Below are positions 31,944 to 43,040 of a stretch of 64,000 bases of DNA, piece after piece. A model generated the notes under the pieces. It did not search any database. It was given only the letters and a program-made list of their open reading frames with translations, and had not been told where the DNA came from. The position numbers and the translations under genes are program-made. The stretch's first letter is position 1; the number at the start of each line of letters is the position of its first letter. Source of the stretch: Emiliania huxleyi CCMP1516 (taxonomy: Eukaryota; Haptophyta; Isochrysidales; Noelaerhabdaceae); the NCBI RefSeq assembly GCF_000372725.1, contig NW_005200722.1:68156-132155 (forward strand), in the 5' to 3' direction.

Positions 31944-32774
31944 ATGACGAAGGTGGAGATCGAGGTCGTGGTCGACGTGCCGTACGCAAGCTATCGCGAG
32001 GACAGCCGTGAGACGATGACAGTCAGAGAGGACCGGTTCTGGGCCTTCACACTGGCAGTGACGTTTGGCTTCTCCGCTGGGTACGTGGATGCCAACACGA
32101 AGCGCCGCTTTGCCACTTTCGGCTCCCTCATGACGGGTAATGCCGTCCAGCTTGGAACCGCCGCCGCCGGCGGTGACTGGCACGAGGCCGCTCTCTGTGC
32201 GTCGACATTCGTGGCGTTCGACGTCGGCTTGATGGTCACGTCGCATATAATCCACTTGGCCACCCGCGATAGCAGCAGGGAGAGCCTCGTCAGCCCCAAA
32301 CCGCACGGCAGCAGGGATGGTGCGGGGCTCGATCGCCGTGCGCTGCCGGCCGCCGTGCGCTTTTGGGCCGCGGTGCTCATTTGTGTCGGCCTCGTCAGCT
32401 GCGACGCGCTGCAGGCTGTGCTCACGCCGATCAGCTTTGACCAGAGATTCGCCGGAGCATTCGCTGCCTTCGCCATGGGCGTCCAAAACGTCTGCACGCT
32501 CAAGGGCGCCCTGCACCAAAACACGTCACTTCTTGGCGGGAGCATGCAGCAGCTCGCCTTCGTCACCTACCGGTGGCTCATCGGAACGGCAAACTCCGAG
32601 GAGCTGAACGAGGCGGCCGAGAGTTTTGTCGTCTTCCTGGGGTATCTGGCCGGCGCGGCGGCCGGCGCGGCGTCGCTCTGGGTGATTGGGCACGAGTGGT
32701 CCCTGTGGCCGGTGGCCGTATTTATCGCAGGCGGTCTGTGGCTCACGCCCCGAATCCCGGTCGCGCGTCGATAA
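31944..32774 (+). CDS. DUF1275 (YoaK-like) membrane protein
   Basis: 276 residues, intronless, ATG 31944. The diagnostic opening is present: FTLAVTFGFSAGYVDA then FATFGSLMTGNAVQLG, followed by six to seven hydrophobic spans (TFVAFDVGLMVTSHIIHLA, FWAAVLICVGLVSCDALQAV, AFAAFAMGVQNVCTLKGALH, FVVFLGYLAGAAAGAASLWV, WPVAVFIAGGLWLTP). DUF1275 proteins are common in bacteria and occur in fungi and algae; their substrate is unknown. Lack of introns fits either a bacterial origin or the local mix of intronless genes. The N-terminus MTKVEIEVVVDVPYASYRED is an added soluble segment. Confidence 0.9.
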   Translation: MTKVEIEVVVDVPYASYREDSRETMTVREDRFWAFTLAVTFGFSAGYVDANTKRRFATFGSLMTGNAVQLGTAAAGGDWHEAALCASTFVAFDVGLMVTSHIIHLATRDSSRESLVSPKPHGSRDGAGLDRRALPAAVRFWAAVLICVGLVSCDALQAVLTPISFDQRFAGAFAAFAMGVQNVCTLKGALHQNTSLLGGSMQQLAFVTYRWLIGTANSEELNEAAESFVVFLGYLAGAAAGAASLWVIGHEWSLWPVAVFIAGGLWLTPRIPVARR

Positions 32775-32867
32775 TCCTGCATAGCCTACGAGCTGGCGGT
32801 GGCGCGCTTCAGTGCGTGCAGCGCGACAGCGGAATGGCCACATCCTCCCCAGCTCGTATAGCTACAG

Positions 32868-33503
32868 CTGGCCTTTGCCGACGAGGTCAAGGCAGTGATG
32901 CGCGCGGGCTTTGAGCATATGCAGGCGGAGGACGGCGGCGCGGTCTACCTGCGCCTCTCCACGCGCGCCGTCGAGCAGATGCCGCGAGACCTTGCCGCGG
33001 ACTCGGCCCTCCACGACGCCATCGTCCGCGGAGGCTACTGGCACGTGCCGCCGCACGCAGCGACGAAGGTGGTCATCGCCTTCAGCGGCGTCGTCGCGCC
33101 GGAGGCGATCGCCGCACAGCGCTCGCTCGGCGCGTCGGCGGCGCTGCTGCAGGTCACCTCCTACGACCGCCTCACCAACGAGTGGAAGGAGCGAAGAGGC
33201 GGCAGCTACGTCACGGAGCTGCTGGGCGGCATCCCCCGCGGCGCTCGGCTGGTGACGGTCCTCGACGGACACCCGTCCGCACCCCTACCCCCACCGCGCA
33301 GCGCGAAACGGCCTTGTGCGAAAACCGTGATGCGTGTGCGCGTGTATAGGTCCGCCCTCTCCTGGCTCGGAGGCGTCCACGGCCACCCGGTGACCCCACT
33401 GGGCGTGACGGAGTTTGGGCAGACAGGCGATGTGCTCGAGCTGTACGAGAGGTACGAGATCGACGAGGCGGCCATCCTCCGGGCGTGCGAGCAGATCTGC
33501 TGA
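32868..33503 (+). pseudogene. C-terminal fragment of a thiamine-diphosphate E1/transketolase-like enzyme
   Basis: Two exons (32868-33274 and 33350-33503) encode about 187 residues: FADEVKAVMRAGFEHMQ, YWHVPPHAATKVVIAFSGVV, LLQVTSYDRLTNEWKERRGG, LVTVLDGHP|SALSWLGGVHG and TPLGVTEFGQTGDVLELYER. This is the C-terminal (transketolase-C) domain of homodimeric pyruvate-dehydrogenase-E1-type enzymes of some 900 residues. The N-terminal and pyrimidine-binding domains are absent: 32775-32867, between it and the DUF1275 stop, is too short to hold them. No start codon precedes the fragment, so it is probably a remnant or a partial duplicate. The intron 33275-33349 starts with the same bases as the exon after it. 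Confidence 0.65.
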
Positions 33504-33806
33504 GGTCTCACCCACCTCCATCCTCCTGCTCCTCCCCTCCCTCACCCCTGCGCCCTGGCCGCTGCTGTGTAGCGGTGTGTTGCTACTTGCACGATTACAC
33601 TTTTGTAGAGAGCGGGAACGCAATACATCTTTCACACTTTGTACATTCCGGTAGAGGCAAAAAAAGGGCGCGCGAGGAGTACTGGCACGTCAATACATGC
33701 AGACACACACGGAGGACCTGGGGAGGAGGGAGCCCGAGACGGCGTACCGGCAATAGACAAGGGCACACAACGAGGCAGACATCGACGTCCAGGCTTAAGG
33801 TCGATT

Positions 33807-34109
33807 CTAGGCGCAAGCCAGCTCGCGATACACCATCGCTCCGTGGACACTGAGAACTCGGCCAGCGAAGGGCGGGGCGTTCTCAAAGCGCACCCACCCG
33901 TTTCGTACCAGCGCCGCTCGATTGGCTTTCGACGTACCAGCACTGCTCGATTCGCCTTGGACGTACGGGATGGCCTCGCCACCCGCCTTTGCAGTGTAGT
34001 CGGGCGTCCAGGAGCGTTGAAAACGGGGACGAGCGCGCGGGCACCGTGGAAGCAGGCGGCGGAGGAAGCACAGGAACGAGCGCCGCTCGCCGCGCTTAGA
34101 GCTGGCCAT
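33807..34109 (-). CDS. Small basic hypothetical protein
   Basis: 100 residues from ATG 34109, ending FENAPPFAGRVLSVHGAMVY RELACA. The N-terminus is Arg/Cys-rich (RRSFLCFLRRLLPRCPRARP), possibly a mitochondrial-type leader. A 30-bp tandem duplication (core gtacgtcgaaagccaatcga, in phase) sits at about 33905-33965. Family not recognised; it could be an exon of a longer gene. Confidence 0.4.
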   Translation of the reverse strand: MASSKRGERRSFLCFLRRLLPRCPRARPRFQRSWTPDYTAKAGGEAIPYVQGESSSAGTSKANRAALVRNGWVRFENAPPFAGRVLSVHGAMVYRELACA

Positions 34110-34354
34110 CGTTTCGTCGCTAGTGCCGAAGACGAGACAGCGTGATAGCAGTCGGAGAATGTTTGCGCTGCGAACCTTGGATTTTTCTTTCTTTCAGGTA
34201 AGAATGTGCGAGAGCCACACTGAAAAAAGAAAATGCCTTGCCGATGATGCGAAGACCAGGAACCTGTGCAGACATTCGTAGCACCGTGCGACACTTGACG
34301 ACACGATGGCACTCGCGACCGCCGCGACGGCCTCGTGGCGCTGAGCTGCTCCCA
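34110..34354. promoter_or_regulatory. Divergent upstream region
   Basis: About 245 bp between the starts of the small minus gene (34109) and the very large plus gene (34355). T-rich tract ttttctttctttcag at 34184-34198. No TATA-like or other specific motif can be supported. Confidence 0.3.
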
Positions 34355-37300
34355 ATGAGCTGTGCTGACGAGCCGGCTCTGCCATGGACGCCGGCGTCCA
34401 TGGCACGGCCCGGACCGCTTCCCGTCGGCTGGCGCATCCTCAAGCGCTCGTGGCGCGGCTGCTATGAGCGGGCGCTTGTGGTGGTCGACGGCTGGCTGCT
34501 CACCCTCGAGCCTGCGTCGGGCCGGACGACAAATACGTGGCCGCTGGCCGACGTGCTTGGCGTCGAACGGCGCGGCGCCGCGGACGTCGCCCTCCGCCTC
34601 GCCGGCCCGTGTGGCGCCGCCGGCTGGGTCCGGCTCCTCACCGTGGTCGCGCCGTCGGCGGCCGCAGCCGAGTCGCTGGCGGCGGCGCTGTCGCAGCACG
34701 TCACGCGGCAGCTGCCGGCGGAGCCTGCGGCGGCGGCAGCGAGCGAGCTCTCGGGCTCTGTCCTCGACGCGCGCCCCTGCCAGCTGCCTCGGACACGCAC
34801 CCACTCCATCTCTGCCTCCGCACCCGGCACTCCGCTGATACCGCGAGCGGCTGCAAACCGCACGCCGCTGGCGCCGGTCGTGCCGCTTCCGCCGGCGGTG
34901 CCGCCACTTGCGCCGCTGCCGCCCTCCTCTGTCGCGCATGACGCCGCCGGCTCGTCCTCCGCCCGCCTGCCGCCCTCGGCCGCCTCGGCGGTGATGGTGC
35001 CAAAGGCGCGACTAGAGACCGACAGAGAAGAGAGACAAGGCCCACAGACACGCTGGCACAGAGACACGCGGATATCACCAGACGTGCCAGAGGACGCTCG
35101 ACAGTCGCTGCGCTTGGCTCGCACGCTCTCGACACGGAGCCTGCCCTGACCCTGCTCGGAGCCTGCCCCAGGTGCGGGCGTCCTCCTCCCCCGCCTTCAG
35201 CGCTGCCCCCCCCAGTGGGCCGGATGGCGAGCGGGCGGTCACCTCGTCGGCAGCGGCGTGGAGAGCGAGTGAGCGGGAGGGGATGGGCGTTGGGCAGGGC
35301 GAGAGGCCGGGCGAAGCCTCGCGCCAGCCAGATGGCGCTTCCGCCTCTGGCGCCTCGGACAGCCACTCGATCGGCTCCGACAGCGGCTCGCACGCCCCGC
35401 CGGCCGACTCGGATGCCGACGTCGCGATCCCCCTCGAGGTGCTCGTCTCGTTGAGGACGGGTGGGTGAAGAGGGAGGAGCTGCCCGCATAGGTCGAGCTC
35501 CACTTCGAGGTGCTCGTCTCGGTCCAGAAAGCGCGCAACTTGCCGCCGCCGCCCGCCCTCGCCGCCGCGCCGCGCGTGTCCGTCGCCTGGGGCGAGCCGC
35601 CGCTCGACGCCTTCCTGCAGACCACGGCGAGGGCATCGAAGCGGTCGAGTCCTGTTCGCAATAGGCGTGCCGCCGCTCGCTCCGCGCCCGTCCGACGTGC
35701 AGGCGCTGCCCCCCTTCGCGCTCGACCAGCCGGAGGGCGGAGGAGACAACGGGCACAGCGGCAGAGGAGGCGGAGGAGGAGGGGGGGGCGGAGGAGGAGG
35801 TGGTGGTGGAGGGGGAGGTGGGCCCTCGCGAAGCACTGGTTGCGATCGGCGCCCCCTCGGGTCAGGAGGGCGCGAGGGCGGCGGCGGCGTGAGCGGCGGC
35901 GTGAGCGGCTTGCTCGGCGGGGAGAGTGGGCGGGCGGAGGAGGGGGCGGGCAGGCATTGGGGCGAGGAGGGGCCGTCCGGCACGAGGCTGACGCAGCGGC
36001 CGGTCTCGTTTGAGACGGCGTCGGGGCATGGCGAGGCGGCGTCCCCGCGGTGGGGGTCCGGGGCGCACTTCTCGTACTCTGCTTCTGCGGCGCAGCTCGC
36101 CACGAGAGTGGTGCGGCTCTCGCTGCGCCACCCGAGGCGGGGGCTGCTGCCTGCCGCCGGCAGCGAGTGGCTGCTGCCAGCAGCGACGGGCTCATTGGTG
36201 GTAGGCTGGGCGTGCTGCCCGACTCCGACTTGGGCGCGTGCGAGGTGCGGCTGAGCGAGGTCGCGTCGGGGCCGATCAAGTACGATCTGCCCGTCCTCGA
36301 CGCCGCACTTGCTGTCGACTCATGGCGCACGAGCGAACGAAATCATGAACTAGGTACGACTTGCCCGTCCTCGACGCTGCCGGCGCGCCGCGTGGCCGGC
36401 TCGTCTTCACGGTTCGGATGATCCAAAAGTGCGTGCTCGCCGTGACGGTGCCGTGGGCGAAAGCGACGATGCGCTCGCTGCAGCGGCACACCTCGGTCGC
36501 GTCTCAGGAGGCCGCGCACCGCGAGCGGGCCTTCTCGCTCTCGGCGGCCCTCGCCATGGAGAGCGACGCGTGCGAGCCTCAGGGCTCATCAGCAGTCAGT
36601 CATGAACAGGCGGCCCTCACCATGGAGAGCGACGAGTGCGAGCCGATGCGAATCGACTTCGACGCAGGCTCGCTGCGGCTCCTCGCCGGGCGCCTCGCTG
36701 CCGTCCTGTGCTACACCTCTCTGCTGCCCCCTCTCAGGCTCGCTGCGGCTCCTCGACGGCGCCCAGGTCCAGATCTCGTACGACACGTCGCCGCTGCCGC
36801 ACCGGCCCGCCATCGAGGCGGAGGCGTCCGCCGCCGCCTTCGCCCAGGAGCCGCGCCGTCTCGACGGTGCGCGTCGCCGGACGCCACTCATTCACTCACT
36901 GCGACGACCTACTAATGACTAGGAGTCGCTCCATCTCGTCGTGCGCGTCGCCGGCCGCCGCCAAGCCGCCAGTGGCGCCGCCGCCGCCGCGCCGCTCTCG
37001 CCGAGCCTCGCCCCTCGCGGCGACCGACCCTCCCGCGTCGGATTGCTCGGCTCGATGTTGGGTCACTGACCGCTGAGTCGACGACGGAGTAGGCGACCCG
37101 TCGTCCCACCTCCGCTCTCCGGGCTCGTACGCGGCTTCGGTGGGCGCCTCGTCCTCCTCCGCATCCTCCGCCCTGAGCGGCGAAGGCGGCGGCGGGGGCG
37201 GGGGCGGGGAGAGGGAGGAGAGGCTGCGAGGCGAGGTGTGGCTGCCGATCACAAAGGTGTACACGCCGGGCGACGAGCGGCGCGCGAGTGGGGGCGGGAG

Positions 37301-38487
37301 GGGGGGGCTTCCTTCTCTCCTCCGGCCGACCAGCCGCTCCTGTGAACAGGCGCGCGACCGCCGAGTTTGACGAAGTCCTGTGGAAGAACGGGCAGCGGGT
37401 GGGAAAGCTCGCCGGCGGGTGTGGTCGCGGCTCGGAGGTTGCCCGGAACCTTCTCGGAACTGTCCCCTCAGGTGGGCCGCCTCGCCGGCTGCGTGGTTGT
37501 GCTCAACGGGCCGCGAGTCGTGCAGCTGGCGGGTGGCTTCTACACGGAGCATGGCACCTTGCCCGCCGGGCCCGCCGCCCTCTAGTACGAGCTAGTGAGA
37601 GCAGTCGATGTTGGTCCCAGGCATCTTGCCAGTCGGGCCGGTCGCTTTCGACTCGACTGCGGCGAGCGCCGCGCGGGGGAACGGCGCCGCCAAGGTCGAG
37701 CGTTCCCTCGAGTTGAACGGCGGCGAGTCCCTCGACGCCGAGGGAGGCGGCGGCGCGGACGGGAGGGACGGCGGCGGGGATCAGTTCCGGCCGCCGCCGC
37801 GCGGGACCGACCTCCCTCGGCAGGTGAAGAGTATGGGCGAGATGTGGCCGAGTGAGGAGATGCACGGCCTCCCCCCGGCAGCTAGGGGATGGCGAGTGTC
37901 CGGCAGCTCACCAACCCGCTCACCAGTGCCGCTGCGTTCGCTGACTGGCTCCTCCGTCCTCCCCCCCCCCCCCCCCCGGCAGGTGGAGGCGCTGCTCGCG
38001 CTGACGCACGGGCTCAAGCAGGTCCTCGAAGCCGCACGCACCGCCGCTTGAGGATCAGCCCCTCATTGTGAAGCGTACGCACCCGCAGGTGATCCTCGAG
38101 CTGCACACTTCCGCCGCCGCCGGCCGCGCGACGGACGCGTACGGGGTGCGGGCCCGCCAGCCGACTGTGAATGAAGTAGCAGTGAGCATGAGTAGCAGTG
38201 CGTAGCTCGTACTCATCCTAGGTCGGCCCCGCCACCGACGCGTACAGCGCGCAGCGGTCGCCCCTCGGCCCGCTCGCTGTGGGGAGGGAGCCCGAGCGCT
38301 TGCCTCCCCCTCCTCGACTCAATCGAGTCACTCATGAGGAGCAATCAGCCCTTAGGAGCTCGAGCACGCGGCACCCCTCCTCCCGCCGGCCGCGGCGGTG
38401 GCCGCCTCCTCCCTTTGCGCCGTGTCGGCCGGCGACACTTCCGAGACACTACCGAGGCATTCCCGAGACGTCGCCGATCCGACCTCC

Positions 38488-38535
<48 letters not shown>

Positions 38536-41500
38536 ATCGGCGGCGAGGGAGGCGGGTGGCCGCCGGGCAGCGGCGAGATGTGCGCCCGTCGGCTGGCGAT
38601 CCTCTGCTCTCGGCTGCAGCTGCTGCTCTGCTCCTCGCACAAGGAGTCGGTGCTCTCCTTCTTCTACCCGTCGCCGGAGGGGCTGGCGTGGACGCAGCTG
38701 CTGCTGCTGCGGCTGTGGTCGTACCTCCTCTCGCAGGCCGAGCACCTTCCCTACCGGCACCAGCCCGCCCTCTTCGCCACCCTCACGCCGCTGATGGAGC
38801 GCGGCGAGCTGGGGCCGTCGGCGCTGCTCGGCGCCCCCGCCTTGCTGCTCGAGAAGTACGCGCACGTGCTGTGGCAGACGGTCGGCTACGTCGTCTCAAA
38901 GCTCAACCGCAAGGCGGCGCCGTCCGAGGTGCGCGTCTTCTGCTCGCACGCGCTCTCGATCGCCTTCTTCCGGCTGCCGCTGCTGCGGCCGGTGCCGCTC
39001 GGGCGCACTCCCGCCCGCAAGGCGGCAGGACTAGCCACTGAGGAGGGACGGGTGACCCCGTCAGGTGCTTCTCGGCGCCATCCTGCCTCCGGGCGAGAAC
39101 CGCTTCAAGCACGTGCGCGAGTGGAACCTGCCCTGGTCGCTGCAGCGGGCGGCGCTGCGGGAGGGGAACGCCGCGCCCGAGCCCGGCGACGCCTCCCCCC
39201 CCGGCGGGCGGGGCCGCTCCAGCTGGTCGTCGTCCCGCTCCTCGGCGAGAGACACGCGCGCCGTGTTCGCGTCGGGGGGCACCCCCCGCGGGAGGAGGGA
39301 GCGCGGCGGCGCGGTGCGCGAGGCGGACCCGCCGCTCGACGCGTGGGCCGCGCTGTGGCTCTCCCAAGGCATGGCCAACGCGGTGCCGCCCGCGGTGGTC
39401 GAGCGCGCGCTCGGGGGGCGGTACTGGCGCGAGCGGCTGCGCAAGCGCGGCCACTGCTTCTTCCTGCTGCTCGAGCATTGGACGAGACACGCGCCCGCGG
39501 CGATGGGCACGCAGCCGGACGAGTCGACCAACTGGCGCGTCGTGCCGGGCCACGCGGTGCTCATCAAGGCCTTCCTGCTCGAGATGCGGCAGCGGCCGGT
39601 CCACTTGTGGCCAGAGTCGATGCGGTCGTGCCTCGCCGCGCTCGTGCAGGAGAGCCAGCCGCTCACGCAGGGCGCTCCTCAACCTCCCCTGAGCGTTGCC
39701 CTGAGCCCTCCTCGAGCCTCCTGCAGGAGAACCGGCCGCTCACGCAGGTCTTCGCTCGCATCATCGTGTCTGCGGCGGGGACAACGTCCCTCCGCCGCGT
39801 GCTCGGCGCGCTGCAGCAGCCCTCCGACTTGGAGGACCTCCCTCACCCTCCCCCCTCCCCCGAGCCGGCCTGCAGGCGCGCTGCATCAGCTGTCCGACCT
39901 GATGACGGTCGCCGCCACCGACGAGCAGCCCTCCTTACCGGGGTGCCGTGCGCGTCGGGGGGGGGGGGGGGTGCCGCCTCTTCACACGCCTCTGTTGTGA
40001 CGGGCTTGCCCCCCCTCTCTTGCCTAGGTCCGGCGCGTCGGGGGAGCACCGGCCTCGCACCCCGGCCGGCTGCCGCGCGGGCGTGGGCTCGCAGCCGGGG
40101 GGGCTCTCCGTCTGGAGGGAGGGGTGGCGCGAGGGGCCCTCCGCGGCTCTGCGAGACAACGCCGCGGCCGAGGCGCGACTCGCGCGCCCCGCCCTCTTCT
40201 GCGACGGTCGGCTGGGGGCTGAGCCGAGGTCGGCCTGAGGCTAGGCGCACTCGTACGACCTCATCCTGCAGCAGATCCAGTACTTGCTCGCGTCACAGCA
40301 CTTCAAGGTGGTTGGTTGCTCGCTCATCTTCTTGTGCCGCCGCCTCGACCAGCCTCGCGGCGCGTGGCCTTCCCGTCCACTGACCGCCTCCCTCCTCTCC
40401 TCCAGGTACAACCACCTCGACCGGCTCGCCGAGGAGCGGCGGATTGAGGTCCTCTCCTAGACACTTCCTAGACACTTCCGAGACACTTCCTAGACACTTC
40501 CGAGACACTTCCGAGACACTTCCAGCCTCGACCGGCTCGCCGAGGAGCGGCGCGTTGAGATGCGAGATGCGGGGAGATATGGGGAGATATGGGGAGGTCA
40601 GGCTCGCGGAGGAGCGCGTGCGTTGAAGCTCTCTCCTCGCCGCACGCCTCGCTGACTGTCACGCCGTGTCGCGGACTCGTGTGATTGTGCTCCTCATCGC
40701 AGGTGCTCTCCTGGCTGCACGACTCGCTCTTCGGCACCCTCGCGTGCCACTGGTCGCGCGTCGTCCGCTCGTCCTTCATGCACATCGCAGTGCTCAAAGT
40801 GCTGCACGAGGGGCCAACCCCCCCCCCCCCCCCCCCCCCTGCCACCCTCGCTGTCCCTCTCGAGGCTGACCCCTCCCCTCCGCAACGCAGGCCGACCGCT
40901 CCCCCTCCGTCCGCGCGCAAGTCAAGCGGACGGCGTCCCTCGACCGCCGCACCGCCTCGCTCGACCGAGAGAACCCGTCGCCCCGCGGCCTCCCCAAAGT
41001 CGCCTCGTGGAACGCGCCTCGCTCCATCTCGGTGCCGTGGGCTGGCCGCCGGCGCCTTGCGGCGGCGCCTCTTCACACCCTCGCGCCCCGAGCAGGTGCC
41101 CAGCTCGCTCCACCTCGGCAACGCGGTCGGCGGCGGCGCCGTGCCCGTCTCTCCTGCGGCCGAGGAGCGCGCGCTGTTCGGGGTGGCGAGGAACGACTCG
41201 CTCGCCTCGCGCTCCTCGTCGGCGACGCGGCTCTCCAAGACAGTCGCGTGTGACGTCGAGGCGCCAGCCCGTCAAGCGCGCGGCCTGGCGCTGCTCTGGA
41301 CGGCGCTTGTTCACAGCCGCGAGTTGTGAACAGGCCTCCCTGGTGCGCATGGCATACGCAGAGTCGCTCGGCTACGTGCAGACCCTCGCAGAGGCACCTC
41401 TCGGCTCGAGCGCCGCGGCAGAGGCGGGTGGGTAGAGGGAGAGGCCGACCCACAGTCAGGCCGCGGCAGGGCACCGCGCTCTGGAGAGGCCGCCGAGAGA

Positions 41501-42104
41501 GACGGGGAGAGAGACGGCAACACTGGGGCGACACACGGGCGCACTGCACAAGGGCACTCAGAGGCGGCCGAGCTAGGCTGCGCGAGGTCAGCCGAGATCA
41601 GCCGAGGTCAGCCGAGATGACGAGTGCGCGGGGTAGGCGGCCGAGCAGCTCGGCCTCGACGTGGTCGGCGAGGCGGGCGGCGCCGCAGACACGCTCGCCA
41701 CGTGGCAGTCGTACGCGCGCCACGCGTGGTCGGAGCACAACGCGCTGCAGCGCAAGTGCGCCGAGCTGCGCGAGCTGCTCCTGCTGTGCACGGCGCCTCT
41801 TCACACCTCCCCCCTGTTAATAGGTGGGCCGAGCTGCGCGAGCTGCTCTCGCGCTACCCGGACGCGCCCGCCCCCCCCGACGCGCAGGCCGGTCGCCGCC
41901 TCAACGGCGCGTGCAGCCCCGTCGGGCGGCAGCGACCCTAATGAGGTTTCCTGACGACGACACTGTTTCATTGACCAGCAGGCGCGAGCAGCCCCGTCGG
42001 CCAGCAGCCTTCGCGCCGGCAGCTGACTCTCTCCATGGCGGGGCTCTGCGAGTCGCACGAGGCGGGCGACGAGGAGGCGCACGCCTCGTCGGACGAGTGG
42101 TAGT
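34355..42104 (+). CDS. Very large PH-like / C2-like multi-exon protein, unknown function
   Basis: Start ATG 34355, stop TAG 42102-42104. The N-terminus (ILKRSWRGCYERALVVVDGW LLTLEPASGRTTNTWPLADV) resembles the first PH-like domain of RME-8/DNAJC13. After intron 35421-35491 comes a C2-like start (VELHFEVLVSVQKARNLPPP). Further exons read GPIK|YDLPVLDAAGAPRGRL, DEVLWKNGQR|VGRLAGCVVV, VILELHTSAAAGRATDAYG, a long helical region from 38560 (LLCSSHKESVLSFFYPSPEG, YAHVLWQTVGYVVSKLNRKA), ILPPGENRFKHVREWNLPWS, YWRERLRKRGHCFFLLLEHW, VLSWLHDSLFGTLACHWSRV and a final AGLCESHEAGDEEAHASSDE. A membrane-associated trafficking or scaffold role is a guess. About 20 introns exist; at least six are bounded by duplicated exon starts. 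Exon borders in 37700-38560 and 39650-42000 are incomplete, and two adjacent genes cannot be excluded. Confidence 0.6.
36280..36353 (+). repeat. Intron whose first 27 nt repeat the next exon's first 27 nt
   Basis: Intron start gtacgatctgcccgtcctcg and exon start gtacgacttgcccgtcctcg continue alike for 27 nt with two or three changes. Removing 36280-36353 joins GPIK to YDLPVLDAAG. Confidence 0.92.
36544..36609 (+). repeat. GC-AG intron whose first 35 nt repeat the next exon
   Basis: gcggccctcgccatggagag at 36544 and gcggccctcaccatggagag at 36610 continue in parallel for 35 nt with two mismatches. Confidence 0.92.
36668..36737 (+). repeat. GC-AG intron whose first 20+ nt repeat the next exon
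   Basis: gctcgctgcggctcctcg is present at 36668 and at 36738. Splicing gives DA|GSLRLLDGAQVQI. Confidence 0.92.
40450..40525. repeat. cgagacacttc array in an intron
   Basis: Six units of a 15-bp motif (cgagacacttc/ctagacacttc). Short copies of the same motif occur at 1668-1700 and 38430-38470, also next to exons. Confidence 0.85.
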
Positions 42105-43040
42105 CGCGCGCGGCGGTTTTGGACCCGCGCGTCGGCCTAGGCGTCGGCTAGCGGGGCGCGTGCACTCGCTCCCACCCGGAAACCTGCGCTGTTTCGCGGT
42201 TCCGCTGTGAAAAAAAAATGCGTTTTACCCTGCGAAAGACACTACTCTCCCCCTCCCGTCACTCGTCCCCCTTGGCGTGGCGCGCCTCTCCCCCAGCTCT
42301 CGGTATCGCGTACTGCACGAGGCTACCGTGGGCCTCGCCTGCGCGCTGGGGGTTCCCTGCCCTGTTGGGAAGCCTAGCTCTTAACCTGGGGTCGCTACCT
42401 AATGCGGGGCTCCTGGACGGGCGATGAAGTTCGCCTTGAATCTCTCGTCTCGCTTTCCCCCGACTCGCGTCCGTCGGGGGTACTCCCTGCCTCTGGCTCT
42501 CTGATCTCCCCCCCCCGCCCCCCCCCCCCTCCTTCCCTCTTCGGGATGAGATGCGCACTGCTGTCCCTAGAGGGGGGTCGGGTGGTGAGGGTATTGATTA
42601 GGTCATCGTGTTATTCGTGGTCGCCCACGGACGATCGCCGGAGTGGGCCGAAGGACAGAGGCTTGCTTGTGTGCGGTGGGGGCGCGCGGGCGCCCACTCA
42701 GGCTCGGCCTCCGTTGTCTCAGCCTTCAGTTCACCTCTCCTAGCGCCCGGTTTGGTGTGGCGGCCTTCATTTCGGGGTCGAAGGTGCAACACACACTTGC
42801 CCCCTGGAGCCTGGTAATCTGGCACTCGGCGTTCTCCATAGGGGCTCGGGCGTTTTTTTTTTTCGATTTCTTTTTGGGACCATTGAATTTTGGCAGAATT
42901 GAGAATATTTTTAAGTGGCGCGCACTGGTGGGGTCGAAGGTGTCGGGGCGTCGCTCGAGGAGGCGCGGCGAAGTCTTTCTCTTTGTTTTTTCCGTTTTTT
43001 TTGTTTTCTTTTTGTGGCAAACAAGAAATACCGAGGATAA
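42105..43040. other. Gene-free region
   Basis: 3' flank of the large gene, then poly-T-rich stretches (42848-42885, 42985-43010). I see no protein or RNA gene. Confidence 0.5.

Noticed and set aside
33632-34939. 435-residue minus frame
   Set aside because: Antisense to the start of the large PH-like gene; Arg/Ala-rich composition typical of a GC shadow.
41585-41620. Separate short gene in the ccgaggtcag region
   Set aside because: Array of the intron-type core within the large gene; no start or family signal.
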